Shown here one piece after another: positions 1 through 5,300 of a stretch of DNA of 6,097 nucleotides (position 1 is its first letter; every line of letters begins with the position of its first letter). This stretch comes from UBA1715 sp045599365 (GTDB lineage: Bacteria > Bacteroidota > Bacteroidia > Bacteroidales > UBA1715), in contig JAZRVS010000080.1 in NCBI GenBank assembly GCA_045599365.1, positions 1 to 6,097 of the forward strand, written 5' to 3'. The notes under the pieces were generated by a model. That model was given only the letters and a program-made list of their open reading frames with translations, was not told the DNA's origin and ran no database searches. The position numbers were made by a program, and so were the translations under genes.

Positions 1-4
1 AAAG

Positions 5-42
5 GCGAAGATGGTTTTAATTAACTATCTTCGCTTTTTTTT
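5..42 (+). terminator. Rho-independent terminator of a gene upstream of the window
   Basis: GCGAAGAT at 5-12 pairs perfectly with ATCTTCGC at 27-34. The stem continues inward through a G-T wobble and GTT/AAC to a 6-nt loop at 17-22. An uninterrupted run of eight T follows at 35-42. The T-run lies only on the right side, so it terminates rightward transcription of a gene that ends before base 1. Confidence 0.85.
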
Positions 43-99
43 GTTCAAAAATGTACTTTTTGATTTGAGAAAGTGGATTTTTTGATTTGGGGGTTATAG

Positions 100-564
100 G
101 ATAAATACGCATCATTTATAAAAAATCAATTTGAAAAACAAGGAAAAACAATTGATGTAGATGCAATAGATTTTATATTAAAATTCACACGACGACATAC
201 TTTTTATACGCAATCACTTTGTAACTATATTTTTGCACATTCAGGGAAGTTCATAAAACTTGATTTTTCTAAAAGTTGTGCTGCAAATTTGTTGGAAATA
301 AATGAAGGACCCTATTTGCAATATCGTTCGTTATTAACGGTGCAACAATGGAATTATCTCAAAGCAATTGCAAAAGAAGATGTAATTTTACAACCAATGG
401 CAACATCTTTTTTGCAAAAATATTCCATTGGAACCCCCGCAAATTCAAAACGAATATTGCAATCATTACTTGAAAAAGAATTGCTTTTTGCAAATGTAAC
501 ATATTCAAATGTAGAATATTACGTTTATGATACGTTCTTTTCTCGTTGGTTAGAAAGTTTATAA
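100..564 (+). pseudogene. C-terminal remnant of an AAA+ ATPase (Bacteroidota ATP-binding protein family)
   Basis: The frame ending at TAA 562-564 is open back to a TAG at 97-99 and encodes about 154 residues. From about base 109 they read as the C-terminal half of the Bacteroidota/archaeal-type AAA+ ATPases: ASFIKNQFEKQGKTI, then RRHTFYTQSLCNYIF, then a winged-helix-like segment (LTVQQWNYLKAIAKE, FLQKYSIGTPANSKRILQSL) ending in VYDTFFSRWLESL. Intact members run to several hundred residues, with Walker A and B in the N-terminal half. Neither motif is present here, and the terminator of the previous gene lies only 60 bases upstream. No ATG opens the conserved part; the first possible start is a TTG at 289, inside a conserved region. 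I infer a truncated, non-functional gene. A short expressed C-terminal fragment cannot be excluded. Confidence 0.75.
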
Positions 565-605
565 TTTCACTATCTATTTTGTATACTACAAAACAGATAG
601 TGAAA
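565..605. repeat. Long near-perfect inverted repeat (hairpin) after the ATPase remnant
   Basis: TTTCACTATCT (565-575) is an exact inverted repeat of AGATAGTGAAA (595-605). Inside it, TTTTGTA (577-583) pairs with TACAAAA (587-593) around a TAC loop. The only unpaired position in the arms is A576/C594, giving 18 paired bases in 41 nt. No T-run follows on either strand, so it is not a standard terminator. It could be a 3'-end processing or stability hairpin, or the remnant of a palindromic element. Confidence 0.7.
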
Positions 606-606
606 A

Positions 607-618
607 TGACTTCGGTCA
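607..618 (+). other. C(UUCG)G tetraloop mini-hairpin
   Basis: TGAC-TTCG-GTCA is a 4-bp stem closed by the C(UUCG)G tetraloop, a known very stable RNA loop, when read on the + strand. It lies between the long hairpin and the terminator. Its function is unknown. Confidence 0.5.
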
Positions 619-630
619 CTATAAAGCAAT

Positions 631-664
631 AAAAAAGTCCCATACAATTGTATGAGACTTTTTT
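631..664. terminator. Bidirectional terminator, mainly for the 684-1505 (-) gene
   Basis: AAAAAAGTC (631-639) pairs with GACTTTTTT (656-664) around the palindrome CATACAATTGTATG (641-654). The A and T flanks give a U-tract on both strands. The single non-pairing position, C640/A655, becomes a U-G wobble in the minus-strand RNA, so the leftward hairpin is slightly better paired. It lies 20 bases past the stop codon of the leftward gene and can also stop rightward readthrough. Confidence 0.85.
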
Positions 665-683
665 AATGATAGAATGCAAAATT

Positions 684-1505
684 TTATTCTTCTACAGTTT
701 CTTCTATTGCGTCAACTGCGTTTTCAACAGCCTCTTGAGCCTCTTCTTCAACAGTTGAAGTTGCTTCCTCTGCTTGTTCTTCTACTTGTTGTAAAGCATC
801 TGCTGCCTGAGCTTGACTTTCTTCTTTCAGCTTTTGGTCTTTTTTGTAGCAAGTTTTACATAATTCCGTTTTACCAGCTTCTTCTGCCTGACCAATTGAA
901 CCAACGATTAACGAATCTTGTGTTGAAAGATTAAGATGTTGACAATCAGCGTGAGTGTGGTATTTTTCACCAGTTGAAACCCAATATACATCAATGTCGG
1001 CATTGCCATATTGTTCTTGCAATTGTTCTTGGCTTACTGGATTGAAATCGTAACTTGTAACACCAGCAATAGCAAATGCTACCGCAGCAACTGCAGTTGC
1101 AATTTTCTTTGTCTTTGGATCCAAGTCTTTCTTTGTTAAAATGTAGATGATAACAGGAATGAATGCTAAGCAAGCAATTATTACACCCATGTTATTCCAC
1201 AACCAGAATTTTACTTTGTTTTGTTCTGATGCTGGATCAATGTGATTTGCTTTCTTCCACATCAAAGAACCTGCAATCACAAATGCCATGTCAACAATCA
1301 ACGGAATAATGATGGTTGCCAATTGACTGCCAAACCATACAAATTTGCCAGCAATAGCCATGCAACACACAACTTCCATAGCAAGTGCAAGTACCCAACA
1401 TACAACTGCACCAATACGCAATCCAGAAGCATTACCTTCAATTTTTACCTGTCCAGCAGGAGCTTTGCGCTCACCAGCTGCCTTCACAATTTTTTTTTCT
1501 GCCAT
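684..1505 (-). CDS. Four-TM membrane protein with Cys/His motif and acidic C-terminal tail, function unknown
   Basis: The 273-residue product begins with a basic segment (MAEKKIVKAAGERK) and then has four hydrophobic helices at about 31-52, 60-83, 105-124 and 135-152. A soluble region follows, containing VYWVSTGEKYHTHADCQHL (173-191) and CKTC (216-219). Cys188, Cys216 and Cys219 with His183, His185, His190 form a possible metal site or redox pair. Short YHxxxC...CxxC modules like this occur at the ends of unrelated bacterial surface proteins, but I cannot name the family. Residues from about 224 to 273 are a Glu/Ala/Gln-rich, probably helical or coiled-coil tail. There is no signal peptide beyond TM1. 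The ATG at 1505 is preceded by an A/T-rich leader without Shine-Dalgarno and by a good -7 box. The gene appears monocistronic and is followed by its own terminator. The gene call is firm; the function is unknown. Confidence 0.9.
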   Translation of the reverse strand: MAEKKIVKAAGERKAPAGQVKIEGNASGLRIGAVVCWVLALAMEVVCCMAIAGKFVWFGSQLATIIIPLIVDMAFVIAGSLMWKKANHIDPASEQNKVKFWLWNNMGVIIACLAFIPVIIYILTKKDLDPKTKKIATAVAAVAFAIAGVTSYDFNPVSQEQLQEQYGNADIDVYWVSTGEKYHTHADCQHLNLSTQDSLIVGSIGQAEEAGKTELCKTCYKKDQKLKEESQAQAADALQQVEEQAEEATSTVEEEAQEAVENAVDAIEETVEE

Positions 1506-1532
1506 ACTATTGTTATTTTAATTTAAACTTCT

Positions 1533-1563
1533 CAAAAGTAGAAATTAACGTGTATTGTTACAA
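1533..1563 (-). promoter_or_regulatory. Bacteroidota-type promoter for the 684-1505 (-) gene
   Basis: On the minus strand TACTTTTG (1540-1533) matches the Bacteroidota -7 consensus TAnnTTTG. A TTG at 1563-1561, part of GTTGTTG, lies 20 bases upstream, at about the spacing of the -33 TTTG element. The implied transcript starts about 20 bases before the ATG. Confidence 0.6.
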
Positions 1564-1681
1564 CAACTTTGATAAGTTATTTTTAACGATATATTAACAA
1601 GGTTTTTCAAAAAAAGAGAGGAGCTATAAGTGTTTTTGTTAGGAAAGACGTATATTGCGGAAAATTTTAAAACTTTTTATT

Positions 1682-2065
1682 ATGGCAAAATTAGATTTAT
1701 CAAGTATTTGGGACACTGTGCTTACAGCGACTAAATCTGCAGACAATGGTTCTTTATCGCAAAATGCACTTTCTGACATCGCTCAAAAGGCAGTACAAAG
1801 TTTTGCAGGTGCCGATTCAAAAAGCAAATCTTCGGGACCGAATTATGCTAATATCGCAAAACAACTTTTGTCTTTATACAGCAAATACAAATCAAGTTCC
1901 GACGCAACAGAAAAACAAGCAGCTTTGAATGTAAAATCAATCTCTGACATTGTTAGCGCTTTAGGTGGCGACAAAGCAGGGGCTATATCTGCTGTATCGT
2001 CTATCTTGGGCGGAAAATCTGGTGGCCTTCTTGGAAAGCTTGGTGGCTTATTTGGAAAAAAATAA
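1682..2065 (+). CDS. Small hypothetical protein with Gly/Lys-rich C-terminus
   Basis: The predicted product has 127 residues, starting MAKLDLSSIWDTVLTA. I chose the ATG at 1682 over an in-frame TTG at 1655. The ATG has the A/T-rich context usual for Bacteroidota starts (ACTTTTTATTATGGC), and the extra residues from the TTG are not protein-like in character. The sequence is probably mostly helical: helices at about 5-20, 28-42, 55-71 and 76-94, separated by Ser/Lys-rich linkers such as ADSKSKSSGP. It ends in GGKSGGLLGKLGGLFGKK (110-127), a short amphipathic, cationic, glycine-rich tail. There is no signal peptide, TM helix or Cys. I do not recognise a family; the tail loosely resembles those of DUF937/DUF2780-type small proteins, which is not evidence of homology. 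It is divergent from the four-TM gene upstream and convergent with purM. Confidence 0.75.
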   Translation: MAKLDLSSIWDTVLTATKSADNGSLSQNALSDIAQKAVQSFAGADSKSKSSGPNYANIAKQLLSLYSKYKSSSDATEKQAALNVKSISDIVSALGGDKAGAISAVSSILGGKSGGLLGKLGGLFGKK

Positions 2066-2069
2066 TTGA

Positions 2070-2119
2070 GTTATCAGTTATCAGTTGTCAGTTATCAGTT
2101 GTCAGTTGTCAGTTGTCAG
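2070..2119. repeat. Heptanucleotide tandem repeat, seven units of GTTRTCA
   Basis: Seven perfect units follow one another: GTTATCA twice, GTTGTCA, GTTATCA, then GTTGTCA three times. Only the fourth base varies (A or G). The tract begins 4 bases after the stop codon of the 1682-2065 gene. Heptamer tracts of this kind are common in intergenic DNA of Bacteroidota and cyanobacteria. Confidence 0.9.
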
Positions 2120-2156
2120 AAGATTCTCTTTGACTAATCAATATTACATATAGAAG

Positions 2157-2187
2157 ATAGAACTGAAAACTGACTATTGATAACTGA
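2157..2187. repeat. Inverted heptamer cluster facing the 2070-2119 tract
   Basis: ATAGAAC, TGAAAAC, TGACTAT and TGATAAC followed by TGA keep a 7-nt phase and are degenerate reverse complements of the GTTRTCA units. The reverse complement of 2161-2188 matches 2073-2100 at 24 of 28 positions, so the two clusters can fold into one long stem around a loop of about 60 nt. It sits immediately before the end of purM, between two convergent genes, where it could act as a two-way 3'-end structure. There is no T-run. Confidence 0.75.
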
Positions 2188-2191
2188 ATCA

Positions 2192-3361
2192 TTAATATTC
2201 AAATTTCCCAAATTCACTTTCAATAATCAATTCTTTTTTATCTGATGCTTCAATATGTCCAACTATTTGAGCATCAATATTGAAAGATTTAGAAATTTCA
2301 ATTACTTGTTGTGCGTTTTCAGGAGAAACATATACCTCCAAACGATGTCCCATATTGAAAACCTTGTACATTTCTTTCCAATCTGTTCCCGATTGTTCTT
2401 TAATTGTTTTGAATAGGGGAGGAACTGGAAATAAATTGTTCTTTACAACTTTTAGATTGTCAATAAAATGTAAAATTTTTGTCTGTGCACCACCAGAACA
2501 ATGAACCATTCCATGTATTTGTGGGCGCATAGCATCAAGTAGTTTTTTCACAACTGGCGCATAGGTTCTTGTTGGTGAAAGTACCAATTTACCAGCATCA
2601 AGAGGTGAATCTTGTACAGAGTCAGTAAGTTTTAATTTTCCAGAATACACTAATTCTTCTGGAACTGCAGCATCATAACTTTCAGGATATTTTTGTGCTA
2701 AGTATTTACCAAAAACATCGTGACGAGCCGATGTTAAACCATTACTTCCCATTCCGCCATTGTATTCCTTTTCGTATGTTGCTTTTCCATACGAAGCAAG
2801 CCCCACAATAACATCGCCCGCTTTGATATTAGCATTGTTAATAACATCGCTTCGTTTCATGCGACACGTTACAGTACTATCTACAATGATTGTACGAACC
2901 AAATCTCCAACATCGGCAGTTTCGCCTCCAGTTGCATATACACCAACGCCCATTTCACGAAGTTCTGCAAGTAATTCATCTGTACCATTGATGATAGCAG
3001 AAATTACCTCTCCTGGAACCAATAATTTATTCCTTCCAATTGTTGATGAAACCAAGATATTATCAACAGCTCCAACACACAAAAGGTCATCAATGTTCAT
3101 TATTAAGGCATCTTGTGCTATGCCTTTCCATACTGACAAATCACCAGTCTCTTTCCAATATAAATAAGCCAAAGATGATTTTGTTCCAGCTCCATCAGCA
3201 TGCATTATGTTGCAATAATCTGAATCCCCTCCTAAAATATCAGGAATAATCTTGCAAAATGCCTTTGGATAAAGTCCTTTGTCAATGTTCTTGATTGCGT
3301 TGTGAACGTCCTCTTTCCCAGCAGAAACGCCACGTTGCATATATCTTGATTCTACAGCCAT
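2192..3361 (-). CDS. purM: Phosphoribosylformylglycinamidine cyclo-ligase (AIR synthase), Bacteroidota-type PurM
   Basis: PurM carries out the fifth step of purine synthesis in the cytosol: ATP-dependent closure of FGAM to aminoimidazole ribonucleotide. The 389-residue product shows the PurM/PurL order: HADGAGTKSSLAY (54-66, matching the TDGVGTK nucleotide-binding loop), IDDLLCVGA (90-98, the ND-L--GA motif), GGETADV (145-151), SNGLTSARH (206-214), SPTRTYAPV (262-270), HGMVHCSGGAQTK (283-295) and EMYKVFNMGHRLEVYV (330-345). It is about 40 residues longer than the roughly 345-residue E. coli enzyme, with extra sequence around 192-205 and 220-260. Some databases would call it only 'AIR synthase-related'. 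The start ATG at 3361 precedes the conserved N-terminus and lies just downstream of a -7 box. No other pur gene is visible nearby. Confidence 0.9.
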   Translation of the reverse strand: MAVESRYMQRGVSAGKEDVHNAIKNIDKGLYPKAFCKIIPDILGGDSDYCNIMHADGAGTKSSLAYLYWKETGDLSVWKGIAQDALIMNIDDLLCVGAVDNILVSSTIGRNKLLVPGEVISAIINGTDELLAELREMGVGVYATGGETADVGDLVRTIIVDSTVTCRMKRSDVINNANIKAGDVIVGLASYGKATYEKEYNGGMGSNGLTSARHDVFGKYLAQKYPESYDAAVPEELVYSGKLKLTDSVQDSPLDAGKLVLSPTRTYAPVVKKLLDAMRPQIHGMVHCSGGAQTKILHFIDNLKVVKNNLFPVPPLFKTIKEQSGTDWKEMYKVFNMGHRLEVYVSPENAQQVIEISKSFNIDAQIVGHIEASDKKELIIESEFGKFEY

Positions 3362-3381
3362 CGTGAATTTTTTTTGTTGTG

Positions 3382-3389
3382 CAAATATA
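3382..3389 (-). promoter_or_regulatory. -7 promoter box of purM
   Basis: On the minus strand TATATTTG (3389-3382) is an exact match to TAnnTTTG and is followed by CACAAC, as in many Bacteroidota promoters. Transcription would start about 15 bases before the purM ATG. The -33 position falls inside the heptamer tract (GTTAA at 3415-3411) and matches TTTG poorly. Confidence 0.65.
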
Positions 3390-3393
3390 CTTA

Positions 3394-3484
3394 TTTTAGT
3401 GATTAGTGATTAACGATTAGAGATTAGTTAATTGTAAATTTTTAATTCTTACGTCTTAACTCTTAATTCTTAATTCTTACATTT
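3394..3484. repeat. In-phase heptamer tract filling the purM / tilS-operon promoter region
   Basis: Read in steps of seven, the segment gives TTTTAGT, GATTAGT, GATTAAC, GATTAGA, GATTAGT, then TAATTGT, AAATTTT, then TAATTCT, TACGTCT, TAACTCT, TAATTCT, TAATTCT, TACATTT. The phase holds without a gap for 13 units. The left five follow GATTAGT and the right six follow TAATTCT, with two A/T-rich units between. The last unit forms the -7 box of the rightward operon. The units differ in sequence from those at 2070-2187 but share the period. Confidence 0.8.
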
Positions 3485-3485
3485 G
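3478..3485 (+). promoter_or_regulatory. -7 promoter box of the HsdR-N / tilS operon
   Basis: TACATTTG exactly matches TAnnTTTG and ends only 4 bases before the ATG at 3490. With the usual distance from box to transcription start, the mRNA would begin at or within a few bases of the ATG, so the transcript would be leaderless. No good TTTG -33 element is seen; that region is made of heptamer units. Confidence 0.6.
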
Positions 3486-3489
3486 CACT

Positions 3490-3951
3490 ATGTATGATTT
3501 AAATCTTCCACCGTTTCAGTATCGTCTTGAAAAAAAAGATGATATGATTTGTATTTTTGATGAAATTCGAAAGAAATTTGTCAAACTTACTCCTGAAGAA
3601 TGGGTACGTCAACATGTTGTACACTTCTTGTTACATCAAAAAAATTATCCTGCATCGCTTATGAATGTTGAGGTTGGAATGGAGATTCAAAATATGAAAC
3701 GTCGTGCAGACATTGTATGTTATGATTCAAATGGGGACGTGTTGTTGGTTACAGAGTGCAAGGCTCCAGAGGTGAAAATTTCTCAGATTGTTTTTGATCA
3801 AATTGCTCAATATAATATATTACTTAAATCTCAATATTTACTAGTTACCAATGGTTTAGAACATTATGTGTGCAAAATTGATGTTGAAAATAAATCTTAT
3901 ACATTTTTAATGGATATTCCAGATTATAAATCTTTGAAAATCAATGGATAG
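3490..3951 (+). CDS. Stand-alone HsdR N-terminal-like protein (HSDR_N_2 family, PD-(D/E)xK fold)
   Basis: The 153-residue protein starts MYDLNLPPFQYRL and contains IRKKFVKLTPEEWVRQHVVHFL (26-47), the usual head of the Bacteroidota 'type I restriction enzyme R protein N-terminal domain' proteins. It then carries RRADIVCY (71-78) and LLVTECKAP (85-93). Asp74 and Glu89-x-Lys91 fit the D...ExK catalytic core, and Gln104/Gln107-Tyr108 fit the following Q-x-x-x-Y element. The nuclease-like core is therefore intact, but the helicase motor of a true HsdR is absent and no hsdM or hsdS lies nearby. The cellular role of these short proteins is not established; I would not call it a restriction enzyme. 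The ATG at 3490 is supported by the conserved N-terminus, although it leaves almost no leader. It overlaps tilS by 8 bases, so the two are probably cotranscribed and translationally coupled. Confidence 0.88.
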   Translation: MYDLNLPPFQYRLEKKDDMICIFDEIRKKFVKLTPEEWVRQHVVHFLLHQKNYPASLMNVEVGMEIQNMKRRADIVCYDSNGDVLLVTECKAPEVKISQIVFDQIAQYNILLKSQYLLVTNGLEHYVCKIDVENKSYTFLMDIPDYKSLKING

Positions 3952-5287
3952 AGTGGGCTTTTTACAAAGAATAAAGACTACAATTCTTGAAAATCAATTG
4001 TTTTCTATAGAACATGATACGATTTTGGTTGGTGTGAGTGGTGGCGTTGATTCTATTTCCTTGCTGAAAACATTGTTAGATTTAAAATGTTCGGTTGCGG
4101 TAGCTCATTGCAATTTTAATTTGCGTGGAGAAGAATCTGATGGCGATCAAGCATTTGTAGAAAATTTTGCAAAAAAATATTCCATTCCTATACATGTTCG
4201 TTCATTCAATACAACGGAATATGCGAATGAGAAAAAAATCTCTATTGAGATGGCTGCCAGAGATTTACGATATGATTGGTTTGAAACTCTTTGTGCCTTA
4301 TATGGATATTCACATATCGCAATTGCTCATAATCAAAATGATAGTATTGAGACCTTTTTTATCAATTTGATGCGCGCGTCTGGTTTGAAAGGATTATCTG
4401 GAATCCCAATAAAAAACGGAAAAATTGTTCGTCCATTTTCTATGGTTTCTCGTCGAGAAATAGAAGATTTTGCTCGTGTGTCAAATCTTTCGTATCGTGT
4501 CGATTCATCAAATCTTACAAATGATTTTGTGCGAAATAAAATTCGTAATATTATACTTCCTGAATTACAAAATATATCTGCAAATTCATTGAATGCAATA
4601 TCAGAAAGTATTGAATTTCTACGAGATTCGTATTCGGTTTATAATCAAGCAATTGATGAATTTCGGACAAAAATTTGTAGCGAGATAGAAAATGGTTTTG
4701 TTATAGATGAAAAAAGGTTGATAGAACAAAAGAATGCAAAAACTATTTTGTTTGAAATATTACATCCATACGGATTCAATTCTGATGTGATTTCTCAAAT
4801 ATTACAATCTTTTTCTTCACAATCGGGGAAAAAATTTGAATCAACAACGCACATTGCTATTCACGATAGAGAAAAATTGTTTGTAACAAAAATCAATCAA
4901 AAAGAACAACTTGATTTTGCTATTTCGGAAACAGATACTTTGGTTTCTAATGATGATTTGAAATTGGAAATTTGTTGTGTCAATAAATCAAATTTTATTC
5001 TTCAACGAGATGCTTCAATTGCTGCTTTTGATTTCCAAAAATTACAATTTCCTCTTGTTATTCGTCGCTGGAAACAAGGTGATAGTTTTGTGCCATTTGG
5101 TATGAAAGGGCGAAAAAAAGTGAGCGATTTTTTAACTGATATAAAAGTCCCTCTTCATCAAAAAAATAGTGCTTATGTGCTTGAATCTGCTGGAGAAATT
5201 GCGTGGATTGTGGGGTATAGAATTAGTGATGTTTTTGCTGTAACTGATTCAACTCAAATGGTTTATGTTGTTAGTGTTGCTAAATAG
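3944..5287 (+). CDS. tilS: tRNA(Ile)-lysidine synthase TilS
   Basis: TilS attaches lysine to C34 of the CAU-anticodon tRNA(Ile), using ATP, so that it reads AUA as isoleucine. It is normally essential. The 447-residue product carries the PP-loop SGGVDS (32-37), AHCNFNLRGEESD (54-66), SIEMAARDLRYDWFE (100-114), IAIAHNQNDSIETFFINLMR (125-144), LKGLSGIP (148-155), then VDSSNLTNDFVRNKIRN (186-202). The C-terminal domain is complete: RRWKQGDSFVPFGMKG (374-389), KKVSDFLTDIKVP (391-403) and AWIVGYRISD (420-429). The motif often written AHHxDDxxET is AHNQNDSIET here, with Asn at two usual His/Asp positions. I believe AHN-x-ND forms also occur in Bacteroidota homologues, so this is probably lineage variation. 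The ATG at 3944 overlaps the end of the preceding gene in the sequence ATGGATAG. Confidence 0.95.
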   Translation: MDRVGFLQRIKTTILENQLFSIEHDTILVGVSGGVDSISLLKTLLDLKCSVAVAHCNFNLRGEESDGDQAFVENFAKKYSIPIHVRSFNTTEYANEKKISIEMAARDLRYDWFETLCALYGYSHIAIAHNQNDSIETFFINLMRASGLKGLSGIPIKNGKIVRPFSMVSRREIEDFARVSNLSYRVDSSNLTNDFVRNKIRNIILPELQNISANSLNAISESIEFLRDSYSVYNQAIDEFRTKICSEIENGFVIDEKRLIEQKNAKTILFEILHPYGFNSDVISQILQSFSSQSGKKFESTTHIAIHDREKLFVTKINQKEQLDFAISETDTLVSNDDLKLEICCVNKSNFILQRDASIAAFDFQKLQFPLVIRRWKQGDSFVPFGMKGRKKVSDFLTDIKVPLHQKNSAYVLESAGEIAWIVGYRISDVFAVTDSTQMVYVVSVAK

Positions 5288-5300
5288 TCGTGTAGATTCT

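Noticed and set aside
289..564. Intact 91-residue gene starting at TTG 289
   Set aside because: The conserved ATPase-family sequence begins well upstream (from about base 109) in the same frame, and TTG 289 falls inside it; treated as a truncated remnant.
565..605. Rho-independent terminator at the long hairpin
   Set aside because: The stem is strong but no T-run follows on either strand; the real terminator is at 631-664.
1651..1657. TATATTG as a -7 box for the 1682-2065 gene
   Set aside because: It lacks one T of TAnnTTTG, and the nearest TTTG (1635-1638) is only 12 bases upstream, too close for a -33 element. CAACTTTG at 1564-1571 is also imperfect. The promoter of this gene remains unassigned.
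1655..1681. N-terminal extension of the small + strand gene from TTG 1655
   Set aside because: The ATG at 1682 has typical Bacteroidota start context, and the nine extra residues come from leader-like A/T-rich sequence.
2070..2187. CRISPR-like repeats
   Set aside because: Units are 7 nt and contiguous with no spacers, and no cas genes are present.
2760..3167. 135-residue + strand frame opposite purM
   Set aside because: It is an antisense shadow of the strongly conserved purM coding sequence, with no promoter or protein-family features.
3490..3951. Type I restriction-modification system
   Set aside because: Only the HsdR N-terminal-like domain is present, with no helicase part and no hsdM or hsdS; its neighbour is tilS.
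4316..4375. Inactivated TilS because of AHNQND instead of AHHxDD
   Set aside because: All other PP-loop and C-terminal motifs are intact and the gene is full length. To my knowledge, AHN-x-ND variants occur in related TilS proteins, so loss of function is not supported.
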